Shown: positions 52,649-62,949, counted from the first letter of the stretch. The stretch is 64,000 nucleotides of DNA from Pedobacter aquae (GCF_008195825.1 NZ_CP043329.1:3472001-3536000); one strand, 5' to 3'. The notes: generated by a model not told the origin, from the letters alone. Translations and numbers: made by a program.

Positions 52649-55396
52649 ATGAAGGATAATTACACAAGAGTACTTTTAGTACTTACATTTTTATTGGTGC
52701 TGCTGTGTAATACTTCCAAAGGCGCAACTATAACATCTATAACTCTACTCGGAGACTGGGATGACCCTGCCACTTGGTCGGGGGGTGTAGTTCCTACTAA
52801 TGGTGATGATGTCATTATTGATGCTCCTATTACGCTAACCGGGCCTACGGATAACTTAGCTTCTTTAACACTATTATCGGGAACGCAATTAATTGCCTCT
52901 AACTCTGCAGCTGTTTTAAATTTATCGGGTAACTTAACCGTGAATGGAACTGCCAGATTAAGATTAGGGTCAGCAGAACTAAATTTATTTGGTAATTGTA
53001 CTGTTAGTGGTACAGGCGCTATAGAGATAGATGAAATTAATTTAGGAGCATTCAATCTTAATTTAAATTTCACGAGTACAAATTCCTTACCAAGAACTAT
53101 ATCTGTTTTTGGGGGTATTTCAAGAACAAGCGGAAGTATTATCAATTTAAGTTCAGAGACTTTAAATGTTATATTTTTATTTAGAGGGGCCTCTCCTTCA
53201 ACCGTAGCAAGTGGTCTTTCTTTGCCTAATGTGACCATCAGTAAGACTAGTACTTTAAGTTTAACAGGAGGTAGTACACTTACTATAAATGGTAATCTTA
53301 TTTTAACCAACTCTTCAGATATTTTAGCAATAGGAGCTTCAACAAGTTTAACATTAAGAGGGACAATAACAGGTTCTGGTTTTTTATCTTCAGTAAGTAC
53401 AAGTACTATTAGTTTTGAAGGATCAGGAGGTAATACAAATCTAAGACTTCTGAATAGTAATGCTGTTGGCTCGCTACTCATAAACAGAGCAAGTACTATA
53501 ACTTTGGTATATAGCGTAAATCCTGGTTTTTTTCAGATAAACAACAATTTAACTTTAGTTGATGGAGCAAATTTAGTTATGGGTAACGCTACCTTAACCG
53601 TAGGTAATGGTGCTGGCAATTCTTTTACTGCTAATTTAAATTCTACAGGAAGTTTAAGTGGTTCGAATTCTTCAAATTTAACTTTAGACGGAAATCCTAC
53701 AGGGGCTACAACTATCAGATTTAATCAAACAGGGAGTAATTCTATTTTACGTAATTTAATTTTACGTACTTATAATTCTGGAACTATAAGTTTAGAAAAT
53801 GGATTATCTATAGTTGACATATTAACCGTTGGCGGCACTAATACAGTTTTTGCAACAGGGAGTAATAATTTAACTCTACTGTCTAGCTCAGGTTCAACAG
53901 CACAGGTTACAACAATTCCGTCTGGATGCTCAATTACAGGTAATGTAACAGTTCAAAGATTTATTAATGGAGGAGACAGAGGCTTTAGATCTTTTTCATT
54001 TCCTGTACATAATGGTTCAAATGCTTTGTCTTTCTCTCAATTATCTGATGATGTTTATGTTACCGGAAGTGCAGGGGCTGCAGGTGGATTTAATACCGAT
54101 GCAGGAACAAGAAATATAGACCTCATAAAAACTTATAATGAAGCAGGTACTAATGCAGGTAATTTATATGTTTCCTTATCAAATTTGAGTAATACCATAC
54201 AAACAGGTAGAGGATTCTTATATTTTTATATTGGTAATAAGACGAATGCTACATCCAAATATAATTTACCCTACTCAATTCCCGAAAGTACAGTTATAGA
54301 TTATTTAGGAGTTCTTAATCAGCAAAATATAGCAGTAAATCTAGACTTCTCATCTCATGCTAATACATCTTTAGATGGATTAAACTTATTAGGAAATCCT
54401 TATGCTTCGGCAATAGATTTAAGATTATTAACTTTATCAAACATCAGCAATACGGCTTATGTTTATGATAGAACATTTACGAATTCTTTTTTATCTGTAA
54501 ATCTTACAACAGGATTAGACGATAATGGTAATTCTGCAAATGTTATTATTCCAAGTGGTGGCGCTTTTTTCTTAAGGGCTAATAGTGCCTCTTCTCCACA
54601 AGTTACTTTTACAGAGTCTAGTAAATCGAGTCAGCAAGGAGCTAATACCGTATTAAATAGGCCTATAGGGTTAAGCCGTAATTTAAAAGCAGATTTAATA
54701 CCTCAAATAGGATTGCATTTAAAAAATAGTAATACAGATTTGGATAGAACAAGAATTTATTTTGATGAAAGCGGTAACGAGGCCTCTGATGTGTATGATA
54801 ATACGAAAGTCTTATCAGGAAATTTTCTGTTAGGTTCTTATAGTGCTGATAATAAGGTACTTAGCTTAAATTTTACCAAACAAAATACCAAGACTTCAAT
54901 TGTACCTTTGTTCTTAAGAACTACTAATGGACAATATAATTTAGAAGTTAAAGATTTGAAAAATATTCCTAAAGGTTACAAGCTTATTTTAAGAGACAAA
55001 TACTTGAACAGTTTTGTAGATATAGATGAAAACTTCTCTTATCAGTTTGCCGTAAATACTACCAATAGCTCTTCATCATCAAGTAGATTCGAAGTTATCA
55101 TGAGTACTTTAGATAAACTAGATTCATTAAAAAATGACGATACTGGTACTTTAAAGGTGTTTCCAAATCCTTTTGATAGTGGTTTGTCTGTATCTTTACA
55201 AACAAGCGGTAACACCATATATGATGTAAATATTTATTCTTTAGAAGGCAAAAAATGTTTAACTATAAGGAATACCTATATAAAAGAATTATTAGCGTTT
55301 AATACTTCGGAATTAAAAAGTGGCATTTATATTTTAGAAATAAAAGAGTCTATCAGCGGTGAAGTAGTTGTAAAAGAAAAGATAGTAAAAAGGTAA
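52649..55396 (+). CDS. Large secreted protein with T9SS type A sorting domain
   Basis: 915 residues. A signal peptide (VLLVLTFLLVLLCNTSKGA) is followed by a G8-like segment (DDPATWSGGVVPTNGDDVII) and a long repetitive, Ser/Thr/Asn-rich beta-helix-like body to about residue 430. A middle region (about 430-670) resembles beta-sandwich surface modules. The last 80 residues are the T9SS type A signal (VFPNPFDSGLSVSL ... LKSGIYILEI ... KEKIVKR), which sends the protein through the type IX system to the cell surface. Likely an adhesin or matrix protein; no enzyme motif seen. Confidence 0.9.
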   Translation: MKDNYTRVLLVLTFLLVLLCNTSKGATITSITLLGDWDDPATWSGGVVPTNGDDVIIDAPITLTGPTDNLASLTLLSGTQLIASNSAAVLNLSGNLTVNGTARLRLGSAELNLFGNCTVSGTGAIEIDEINLGAFNLNLNFTSTNSLPRTISVFGGISRTSGSIINLSSETLNVIFLFRGASPSTVASGLSLPNVTISKTSTLSLTGGSTLTINGNLILTNSSDILAIGASTSLTLRGTITGSGFLSSVSTSTISFEGSGGNTNLRLLNSNAVGSLLINRASTITLVYSVNPGFFQINNNLTLVDGANLVMGNATLTVGNGAGNSFTANLNSTGSLSGSNSSNLTLDGNPTGATTIRFNQTGSNSILRNLILRTYNSGTISLENGLSIVDILTVGGTNTVFATGSNNLTLLSSSGSTAQVTTIPSGCSITGNVTVQRFINGGDRGFRSFSFPVHNGSNALSFSQLSDDVYVTGSAGAAGGFNTDAGTRNIDLIKTYNEAGTNAGNLYVSLSNLSNTIQTGRGFLYFYIGNKTNATSKYNLPYSIPESTVIDYLGVLNQQNIAVNLDFSSHANTSLDGLNLLGNPYASAIDLRLLTLSNISNTAYVYDRTFTNSFLSVNLTTGLDDNGNSANVIIPSGGAFFLRANSASSPQVTFTESSKSSQQGANTVLNRPIGLSRNLKADLIPQIGLHLKNSNTDLDRTRIYFDESGNEASDVYDNTKVLSGNFLLGSYSADNKVLSLNFTKQNTKTSIVPLFLRTTNGQYNLEVKDLKNIPKGYKLILRDKYLNSFVDIDENFSYQFAVNTTNSSSSSSRFEVIMSTLDKLDSLKNDDTGTLKVFPNPFDSGLSVSLQTSGNTIYDVNIYSLEGKKCLTIRNTYIKELLAFNTSELKSGIYILEIKESISGEVVVKEKIVKR

Positions 55397-55398
55397 TT

Positions 55399-55620
55399 AT
55401 GTTAAAGAAGATTTGTGTAGCGATATTTTTTATTTGTTTGTTAATAGTTGTTCCAGTTGCTCCTACTTGGGCCCAAGTTGATGCTTGTGATCCTTTTGAT
55501 GAAGTTTTTAATGAGGCTACAGGTGAATGCGACCCTGTGGATGTACCTTTAGATGCTGGCGTTGGGTTCTTATTAGCGATTGGTGCTGCAATAGGTATGA
55601 GAAGAACAAAGGAGCGTTAA
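55399..55620 (+). CDS. Small protein with PID-CTERM-like sorting tail
   Basis: 73 residues: a signal peptide (FFICLLIVVPVAPTWAQ), a short Asp/Cys-rich middle (DACDPFDEVFNEATGECD) and a C-terminal Pro-Leu-Asp-Ala-Gly motif, then a hydrophobic helix (FLLAIGAAIG) and a basic end (MRRTKER). This tripartite tail is the form of the PID-CTERM sorting signal. It starts 2 bp after the T9SS protein gene, so the two are co-transcribed. Its function is unknown. Confidence 0.75.
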   Translation: MLKKICVAIFFICLLIVVPVAPTWAQVDACDPFDEVFNEATGECDPVDVPLDAGVGFLLAIGAAIGMRRTKER

Positions 55621-56467
55621 AACCCCTCTTTAGTTTTTACAAACTCAAACAGCTCATGTATAGGGTTTTCTAAAATTTTACCAACATGAATCTCATATTT
55701 TTGACATAGTGGGATTAGAAAATCTTGGAAATGATAAGCTATATCGCCAACAAAATGGCAATAAAGCTCTTTGTAATTTGGATAGGTGCAAATACTTATT
55801 TGAATAAACTCTTCTAAGCCAATAGTGATAATTTTCTGAATGTAAGAATGATTAATGTTTTCTTTTAAAAAACTGGCAAAAGAGGCTAAATAATGGTTAG
55901 GTAAAGGTCTTTGATAAATGTTTTTGATAACATCTTCCTTATTAGGCTTGTATTTAGCATTAAATTTTTCTGCTAAATCATCAGGCATCTTTTTATAAAG
56001 AAAATCTGTTATTAAATTTTTCCCAAAGTAAGTTTCAGAGCCTTCATCTCCTAAAATATAACCTAAACCATGTAAGCCATCATGTAAATTGCTGCCATCA
56101 AAAAAGAAATATTAGAGCCTGTACCTAGAATACAATTTAAACCTGGTGTAGTTCCGCAAGTGGCATATGCAGAGCCTAATAGATCACTTTCTACATTAAC
56201 AAAAGCATTTTTAAATTTAACAGATAAGGCATTGGAAATAATTTCGCGTTTATCGGGGCTATTACAGCCAGCGCCAAAGAAATGTACTTCTTTAACGTTT
56301 GGTGCGATGTCTTGAAATAAATTTACACTATTAATGACCTTAATAATCTCTTTTTCTGAAACAAAGAAAGGATTAAGTCCTTTAGTTTCTATAAACTGTT
56401 TTTCTTGATTTGGCAACAGGCAGATCCAGTCTGTTACAGAAGACCCGCTATCAGCAACAATTAACAT
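55617..56467 (-). pseudogene. BadF/BcrA family ATPase (N-acetylglucosamine kinase-like), frame broken
   Basis: ASKHA-fold sugar kinase. The N-terminal part has the phosphate loop VADSGSSVTDW and the second loop GTGSNIS; the C-terminal part in another frame continues to the stop at 55617. Adding one A to the plus-strand run at 56100-56105 gives ISFFDGSNLHDGLHGLGYI followed by LGDEGSETYFG, a normal family core, and about 283 residues. Likely phosphorylates GlcNAc or a similar aminosugar. Its stop overlaps that of the PID-CTERM-like gene. A base-calling error is as likely as a real lesion. Confidence 0.85.
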
Positions 56468-56468
56468 G

Positions 56469-56861
56469 TTAAATATCTTTTAATAAATCACTCGTTAGTG
56501 GTTTTCCAAAGAAGTCTGTTACGTTATTAAATTCTGTTACTTTTTTATGGTCGCTAGGGTCTAAAGATGATGAAAGCATTACAATTTTAACATGGTCTTT
56601 CGCAGGAGATTGTAGTTGTTGAAATTCTACTAAGAAATCAAAGCCTGTTTTAATAGGCATTCTAATATCTAAAAAGATAATTTCAGGTAGTTCTTCTTGA
56701 CGGTTTATAAGTTCTTGTAGGTATTGTATTGCCGATTCACAAGATTGTTTCACAACAATATGCTCCGAAAAATCAGAGTTATTGAGGATCTTTTGGTTAA
56801 TCATATTATCGATGAAATTATCATCAACCAAAAGGGCAGTTTTGTATTTGTAATTAGGCAT
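56469..56861 (-). CDS. Stand-alone response regulator (receiver domain only)
   Basis: 130 residues, CheY-like. Acidic pair in LLVDDNF, phospho-acceptor Asp in IIFLDIRMP (about residue 65), the Ser/Thr switch in VMLSSS and Lys in FFGKPL are present. No output domain. Its start is 75 bp from the efflux operon end, and the kinase gene follows 1 bp after its stop. The partner kinase is not in the window. Confidence 0.9.
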   Translation of the reverse strand: MPNYKYKTALLVDDNFIDNMINQKILNNSDFSEHIVVKQSCESAIQYLQELINRQEELPEIIFLDIRMPIKTGFDFLVEFQQLQSPAKDHVKIVMLSSSLDPSDHKKVTEFNNVTDFFGKPLTSDLLKDI

Positions 56862-56935
56862 CTAAATTAAATTGTGATAACAAATATATGAAAAGAAAAT
56901 ATTTTAATTGAATTATTTAAGTCTTATACGCTAGG

Positions 56936-58246
56936 TTACAACTGTATGTTACCGGCCAGTTCTTTAATGGCAACTTCTGCTAATTTTGCCTGGAATTGTG
57001 AATTGGCATATCTTACCGTAGCATCAACAAAATTTCTTTGTGCTTCTCTTAGCTCCAAAGGTACAATGCTTCCTAGTCTGTATTTTTCTAAGGTAATATT
57101 TAAGTTTTCTTGAGCTACTTCAACATTGTTTTCTTCTAAAGTTACCAATTGTAAATTGGTTTGATAGTTTTGATAAGCAATAAGCAATTGTGATGCTATA
57201 GCTTGTTGTGTACGCTCTAAATTAAATTGAGCGTTTTCTATCTCTAGCTTTGCGTTAGTTTCTGCTCTGTTTTGCTGAAATCCGTTAAAAATATTGATAG
57301 AAGCGGTAAAACCATAATTTAAACCACGTGTATTGTTTCTAATGGCGAAGCCAGTTGGTGGCGATGTTGAATTAGAAAAATTATAGCCAGATGTTAAAGC
57401 AATAACAGGATACCTATCACCTTTTATTTCTTTTAAGCTAAGTTCTGCTATTTTTTGATTTACAACCGCTGTTTGCAATTCTGGGTTCTGCGCTAAAACT
57501 AATGATTTAGTATTTTCATAGTTCAACTGCTTATCTAAGATGATGGTATCTTCAACTGCAAATTCAATTTCTGCTGGTCTCCCTAAAATTTGATTGAGGT
57601 TAATTTTTGATGCTTTAATTAAATCTTTTTGTACCAATAAAGAACTCGTATCTGTACTTAAATCTACTTTGGCTGCCAAAAGTTCTAATTTTGAACCTTT
57701 ACCTATTTTAAAACGGCTATTAGCATTTTTTAAGCGCACTCTAGATACTTCTAAGGCGGTTTTAGTGGCTTCTAATTGCTTGTTTAAGGCAATTAAATTG
57801 TAATAAGAGGTTAATACATTGGCAATGGTGTTTTGTACGTTAAGTTTGAAATTTAGCTCACCAAGTTTTTGTAATTCTTGTAACCTATCGTAAGTCGCAA
57901 ACATCCTAAAACCATCAAAAATGCGCCAATTTAAGCTTGCACCATAGTTGATATTGGTGTTTTTTGCATTTCTGGCATTTCTACTTCCACCAGAAGCTAA
58001 ATCAACCTCACTAGTTTCTACCCTATTTAAATCATTTAAATTTCCTGTTACAACTGGTAACATACCAGCATTACCCGGAGTAACGTTGTTCTTGCTTATT
58101 TCTGTTACGTTTCTACTGATTTTTATATCGAAGTTGTTCTCTAATGCAATTTTTATAGCATCTTCTAAACTTAGCTTCTCTTGTGTAAATGCTTTATTTA
58201 CAGATAATAAAAACGCAATTATGATTAATAACCTATTAATTTTCAT
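56936..58246 (-). CDS. TolC family outer-membrane efflux protein
   Basis: 436 residues with a signal peptide (LLIIIAFLLSVNKAFT). Two OEP repeats of long helices and short barrel strands follow (LSLEDAIKIALENNFDI ... and ...NVEVAQENLNITLEKYRLG). Forms the trimeric exit duct of the tripartite pump encoded upstream; it starts 2 bp after the RND gene. Confidence 0.93.
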   Translation of the reverse strand: MKINRLLIIIAFLLSVNKAFTQEKLSLEDAIKIALENNFDIKISRNVTEISKNNVTPGNAGMLPVVTGNLNDLNRVETSEVDLASGGSRNARNAKNTNINYGASLNWRIFDGFRMFATYDRLQELQKLGELNFKLNVQNTIANVLTSYYNLIALNKQLEATKTALEVSRVRLKNANSRFKIGKGSKLELLAAKVDLSTDTSSLLVQKDLIKASKINLNQILGRPAEIEFAVEDTIILDKQLNYENTKSLVLAQNPELQTAVVNQKIAELSLKEIKGDRYPVIALTSGYNFSNSTSPPTGFAIRNNTRGLNYGFTASINIFNGFQQNRAETNAKLEIENAQFNLERTQQAIASQLLIAYQNYQTNLQLVTLEENNVEVAQENLNITLEKYRLGSIVPLELREAQRNFVDATVRYANSQFQAKLAEVAIKELAGNIQL

Positions 58247-58248
58247 GC

Positions 58249-61200
58249 TTAAATAGATTTTTCTAGTTCAATTTCTTTAGCAGCTTTTTCTGCTTTACTT
58301 TCTTTATGTTCTTTAGACCAGTACGAGTAAATAGCAGGAATTACAAACAGTGTTAGCATTAATGAAAACAATGTGCCTCCTATAATTACAGTACCCATGC
58401 CCATTCTACTTTTTGCCGCTGCACCCAAAGCCATAGCAATAGGTAAAGCGCCTAATGCAATAGCTAGGCTGGTCATTAAAATAGGTCTCAACCTAGAAAC
58501 TGATGCTTCTCTAATGGCATCAGCCACGCTCATGCCTTGCTCTTTCAATTGGTTCGCAAATTCTACTATAAGAATGCCGTTTTTGGTTACCAAGCCAATG
58601 AGCATAATGGTTCCTATTTGGCTAAAGATGTTCCAACTTTGGCCTAGTAACCATAAGGAGAAGAAAGCTCCGGCCACAGCCATAGGTACAGTTAGGATGA
58701 TGATAACTGGGTCTATAAAGCTTTCAAACTGTGCCGATAAAATAAGGTAAACCAAAAGTAATGCTAAGCCAAAAGCAAATAAGGTATTAGAATTACTCTC
58801 GCTAAAATCTCTTGATTCTCCGGCTAAATCTGTACTAAAGCTATCGTCTAAGATTTTTTCTTTTGCTCTTTCCATAGCCTCAATACCATCGCCAATAGTT
58901 TTACCAGGTGCTAAACCACCAGAAACAGTTGCTGATGCAAACCTATTGTTACGATACCTTTGTGGAGGGCTGCTTCTTTCTTCAATTTTTACGAGGTTAT
59001 CTAACTGAATAAGCTCACCTCTAGTATTTCTTACAAATATGGATGTTAAATCATAAGGGTCGTTTCTTTTTTGCCTATCAAACTGGCCGATAACTTGATA
59101 TTGCTTACCATTCATAGTGAAATAAGCAAACCTTTGTGCACTTAAAGATAATTGTAGGGTTTGGGCAACATCAATTACGGATACACCTAAATTTTGTGCT
59201 TTATTTCTATCAATACTTACATTAAGCTCGGGCTTGTTAAATTTCAAGTTAACATCAGTATTGGTAAAAGTTGGGTCTTGACCAATTTCATTCATAAAAG
59301 CAGGTATCTTTTCTTGCAACTGCTCAAAATTATTAGCTTGTATGATGTATTGAACTGGTAAACCACGAACCCTACCTACAGAAATTGTAGGCTGCTGCAC
59401 TACAAAGGCTCGGGCTTCTGGCAGCTTTCTTACCACTCTGGTAAGCTGGTCTGCAATTTCCATTTGAGAGCGCTCTCTATCTTCTGCTTCACCTAATCTT
59501 ATTCTAAAGAAACCTGTGTTTGCAGCTCCAGAGCCACTAAAGCCTGGTGATGTTACTGATATATTATTGATTTGTTCTGGTACAGAATCATTAAGTTTTT
59601 CTTCAAGATTAAGAATAAAAGCATCAGTGTAATCAAATGAAGCACCTTCTGGAGCTGTAATTTGAATATTTACACCACTTCTATCATCTAAAGGGGCAGT
59701 TTCTTTTGGTAAAGTGTTCCAAAACAAGAAAATAATTCCAAAACAGATAAGAACGATAGGAAATGCGAGCCATCTTTTATTTAAGAATTGTGCTAAAGAT
59801 GTCTTGTAGCTTTCGTTCATCTTCTCGAAATAAGGCTCTGTTTTGAGATAAAAATTGGATTTTTTATGTCCGCTTTTCATCAAATAAGCATTTAACATGG
59901 GTGTTAAGGTTAAAGAAACAAAAGCCGATATCAATACCGCAGCACCAATAACAACGCCAAATTCTCTAAACAATCGGCCAACAAAACCCTCTAAGAAAAT
60001 AACAGGCAAGAATACTGCAGCAAGCGTAATAGAAATTGAAATTACGGCAAAGAAAATCTCATTAGCTCCTTTTATTGCAGCTTCAAAAGGCGACATACCC
60101 TCTTCTACTTTTTTAAAGATATTTTCTGTTACTACAATACCATCATCAACAACTAAACCTGTTGCCAAAACTATAGCCAATAAGGTTAATACATTGATAG
60201 AGAAACCTAATAAGTACATCACAAAAAATGTAGCTATAAGCGATACCGGAATATCTATTAAAGGCCTAAAGGCGATGCTCCAATCTCTAAAGAATAGGTA
60301 AATGATGAAAATTACCAATACTAAAGCAATAATTAACGTTTCTGCAACTTCTAATACCGATTTCTTGATGAAAATTGTATTATCTAAAGCAATGTCTAGC
60401 TTATAATCTTCAGGAAGTTCTTTTTTTAATTGCTCGTAACGTTTATAAAACTCATTAGCAATATCTAAATAGTTAGCACCAGGTTGCGGTATAATAGCGG
60501 TGGCAACCATGGGTCTTCCTTTTGATCTTAGAACGGTTTCCTCGTTTTCAGGGCCTAATACAGCAGAACCAACATCTTTAAAACGGATGATATTGGTGCC
60601 ATCATTTTTAATGATTAAATCGTTAAAAGCTTCTTCAGTACTTAAATTACCTACGGTATTTACGGTAAGTTCTGTATTATCTCCGGATATTTTTCCAGAT
60701 GGAAGCTCAACATTTTGTTGGTCTAGCGCATTTCTAACATCTAAAGGAGTTAAGGCATAAGCTGCAAGTTTATCAGGGTCTAGCCATAAACGCATGGCAT
60801 ATTTTTTTTGCCCCCAAATTTGTACACTAGAAACACCGGGTATGGTTTGAATTCTTTGAGCGATAACGTTTTCTGCAAAATCACTTATCTCTAAAATGCT
60901 TCTTTTATCACTTTGGATGGTCATAGAGATAATAGCGTCAGAGTTCGCATCAGCTTTTGAAACTACTGGGTTACCGTCTATATCTTTTGGAAGGTAACGG
61001 CCAGCTTGTGATACTTTATCTCGAACATCATTAGCTGCTTCTTCTAAATTTTTATCCAAATTAAACTCGATAGTAATAGAGCTTGACCCCTGGTTGCTAG
61101 AGGAAGAAATATTCTTGATACCATCAATACTATTGATAGATTTTTCAAGAGGTTCTGTAATTTGAGATTCAACAATATCAGCATTAGCACCCGGATAATT

Positions 61201-61347
61201 GGTTCTTACAGAAACTACCGGAGGGTCTATAGAAGGAAACTCTCTTACCCCAAGAAATGTAAATCCAATGATACCAAATAAGACAAGTATCAGATTCATT
61301 ACGATGGCCAAAACTGGCCTTTTTATACTGGTGGTTGATATACTCAT
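58249..61347 (-). CDS. RND efflux transporter, inner-membrane pump
   Basis: 1032 residues, AcrB/MexB-like. Twelve TM helices and two large periplasmic loops. The proton-relay Asp pair is in GLVVDDGIVV of TM4, and the classic start is SIKRPVLAIVMNLILVLFG. It uses the proton gradient to expel drugs or similar compounds. It sits between the adaptor (15 bp upstream) and the TolC gene (2 bp downstream). Confidence 0.95.
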   Translation of the reverse strand: MSISTTSIKRPVLAIVMNLILVLFGIIGFTFLGVREFPSIDPPVVSVRTNYPGANADIVESQITEPLEKSINSIDGIKNISSSSNQGSSSITIEFNLDKNLEEAANDVRDKVSQAGRYLPKDIDGNPVVSKADANSDAIISMTIQSDKRSILEISDFAENVIAQRIQTIPGVSSVQIWGQKKYAMRLWLDPDKLAAYALTPLDVRNALDQQNVELPSGKISGDNTELTVNTVGNLSTEEAFNDLIIKNDGTNIIRFKDVGSAVLGPENEETVLRSKGRPMVATAIIPQPGANYLDIANEFYKRYEQLKKELPEDYKLDIALDNTIFIKKSVLEVAETLIIALVLVIFIIYLFFRDWSIAFRPLIDIPVSLIATFFVMYLLGFSINVLTLLAIVLATGLVVDDGIVVTENIFKKVEEGMSPFEAAIKGANEIFFAVISISITLAAVFLPVIFLEGFVGRLFREFGVVIGAAVLISAFVSLTLTPMLNAYLMKSGHKKSNFYLKTEPYFEKMNESYKTSLAQFLNKRWLAFPIVLICFGIIFLFWNTLPKETAPLDDRSGVNIQITAPEGASFDYTDAFILNLEEKLNDSVPEQINNISVTSPGFSGSGAANTGFFRIRLGEAEDRERSQMEIADQLTRVVRKLPEARAFVVQQPTISVGRVRGLPVQYIIQANNFEQLQEKIPAFMNEIGQDPTFTNTDVNLKFNKPELNVSIDRNKAQNLGVSVIDVAQTLQLSLSAQRFAYFTMNGKQYQVIGQFDRQKRNDPYDLTSIFVRNTRGELIQLDNLVKIEERSSPPQRYRNNRFASATVSGGLAPGKTIGDGIEAMERAKEKILDDSFSTDLAGESRDFSESNSNTLFAFGLALLLVYLILSAQFESFIDPVIIILTVPMAVAGAFFSLWLLGQSWNIFSQIGTIMLIGLVTKNGILIVEFANQLKEQGMSVADAIREASVSRLRPILMTSLAIALGALPIAMALGAAAKSRMGMGTVIIGGTLFSLMLTLFVIPAIYSYWSKEHKESKAEKAAKEIELEKSI

Positions 61348-61362
61348 GATAATAAATCTGTA

Positions 61363-62439
61363 TTATTTGTTTTTCACACTTACTTTAACAGGAGCATCGG
61401 GTTTTAAAGCCATAACTCCGCTTGTTAATACGGTATCACCGGCTTTTAAACCAGCTGATACTAATACTTCTTTATCTGTTCTAACATCAGATTCTATTTT
61501 TATAGCTTTGGCTTTTCCGTTTTCAGCTATAAAAACTTGTTTACCATTTAAAATAGGAACCACTGCTTCTGTAGGCACTAAAATAGCATCTTTGATGTTT
61601 TCTAAAGGCAAATTAACATTGGCAAAAGTACCCGGCAGAAGCGTTCCATTAGGGTTGTCTGCTCTAGCTCTTAAAATCAAAGTTCTGGTAGCGATATCAA
61701 CAGCGGGCTCTATAGCATATACTTTTGCCGAGTAAGTTTCTCTGCTTCCGGCAACGGTAAAAGATATGCTTGAACCTTCATTTACCCTTTTAGCATATTT
61801 CTCTGGAACAGAGAACGTAATTTTAACTGGGTTTGTATTAACGAGGTTTACAATAGCTGTTGTTGGGGTAATGTAAGCACCATTAGAAATACTTCTTAAA
61901 CCTATTTTACCAGAAAAAGGTGCTCTAATTTCTGTTTTAGAAAGTTGGGCTCTTACCAATTGACTTTGTGCTTGCAAAGAACGAAGCTCGGCAAGGGCAT
62001 TATCATATTCTTCTTGGCTTATGGCTTCTGATTGAAGAAGTTTTTTAGACCGAGACTCTGTCTCTGAGGCTAATTTTTCTCTTGTTAAAGCTTGTGCTAA
62101 TTGTGCCTGTAGCTCTCTATCATCTATCTTAATTAATAAAGCGCCTTTATTAACGGTAGAACCTTCTGTAAAATTGATAGACCTAATTAAGCCAGAAATC
62201 TCGCTTCTTATTTGTACTTGTTCATTAGCCTCAATAGTTCCAGAAACAGAAACTATATTAGAAAACTGGGTTGGTTTAACAATAATACCGCTTACACCTA
62301 TTGGAGCACCACCACCTGCTGGTGTGCCGGTTGCGCCACCTTTTGGCCCTTTTGTTTCTGATGATTTACTTAATCGGTTATAAATCATATAACCTAGTAA
62401 GCCAATAATTAAAACATAAATAATGTACTTGGTTTTCAT
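61363..62439 (-). CDS. RND efflux periplasmic adaptor (membrane fusion protein)
   Basis: 358 residues: an N-terminal TM anchor (YIIYVLIIGLLGYMIYN), a Gly-rich linker, a lipoyl/barrel-sandwich domain (VQIRSEISGLIRSINFTEG), a coiled coil, and the beta-barrel part (TEIRAPFSGKIGLRSIS, LVPTEAVVPI). Links the RND pump with the TolC duct. It overlaps the MarR gene by 4 bp, so all four genes form one operon. Confidence 0.93.
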   Translation of the reverse strand: MKTKYIIYVLIIGLLGYMIYNRLSKSSETKGPKGGATGTPAGGGAPIGVSGIIVKPTQFSNIVSVSGTIEANEQVQIRSEISGLIRSINFTEGSTVNKGALLIKIDDRELQAQLAQALTREKLASETESRSKKLLQSEAISQEEYDNALAELRSLQAQSQLVRAQLSKTEIRAPFSGKIGLRSISNGAYITPTTAIVNLVNTNPVKITFSVPEKYAKRVNEGSSISFTVAGSRETYSAKVYAIEPAVDIATRTLILRARADNPNGTLLPGTFANVNLPLENIKDAILVPTEAVVPILNGKQVFIAENGKAKAIKIESDVRTDKEVLVSAGLKAGDTVLTSGVMALKPDAPVKVSVKNK

Positions 62440-62909
62440 GTTGTATGTTTAAGTTTTTTAAAGTCGAGGATAAGCTCGTGAGTATTTTCTGTAGTTAAGT
62501 TTTGTTGCATTTGTGCTAACACGTCAAAAAAGCGCCCAATATTTTCTTTTGATACATTTTTAAAAGCTTTTTCATTAAGATTTTTAAAAATATGATGTAT
62601 TTCAGGTACTAGTTTTTTAGCTTTATCCGTAAGCTTTATCAAATGCTTACGTCTATCGTGTTGGTCTGCTTCGCGTGTAACAAAATCGTTATCAGATAAA
62701 TAATCTATCATGGTAACCATAAAAGATTTATCAACCTGTAAAATTTCTGCCAATTCTTTTTGCGTGTAAAGCTCTTCTGTTTCACTTAAAATAAGTAATA
62801 CATAATGATAGCGCTCCATAGGGATATACCCAGCTATTTTGCTAAATTCACTTAAATACTTCTTGGTAACTTGTATAAGTTGATGTGCTATTGGTTCTTC
62901 AAATTTCAT
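62436..62909 (-). CDS. MarR family transcriptional regulator
   Basis: 157 residues, winged-helix dimer. The DNA-binding region is ELYTQKELAEILQVDKSFM followed by the DQHDRRKHLIKLT wing. ATG 62909 is used, because the in-frame TTG at 62927 falls in the promoter. As first gene of the efflux operon it probably represses it; a clear palindrome lies just upstream. Confidence 0.9.
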   Translation of the reverse strand: MKFEEPIAHQLIQVTKKYLSEFSKIAGYIPMERYHYVLLILSETEELYTQKELAEILQVDKSFMVTMIDYLSDNDFVTREADQHDRRKHLIKLTDKAKKLVPEIHHIFKNLNEKAFKNVSKENIGRFFDVLAQMQQNLTTENTHELILDFKKLKHTT

Positions 62910-62924
62910 TGTAAGAGATAAGTT

Positions 62925-62932
62925 CAAATTTA
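62925..62932 (-). promoter_or_regulatory. -7 element of the efflux operon
   Basis: On the minus strand TAAATTTG, a full TAnnTTTG match, 16 nt before ATG 62909. The nearest TTG is 15 nt further up, shorter than usual. Confidence 0.45.
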
Positions 62933-62949
62933 TAATTTAAGTTTACACA

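Noticed and set aside
52660-53481. A 273-codon frame antisense to the T9SS protein gene
   Set aside because: It mirrors the low-complexity Ser/Thr/Leu repeats of the real gene; such long antisense frames arise from biased codon use, and the encoded protein is compositionally unnatural.
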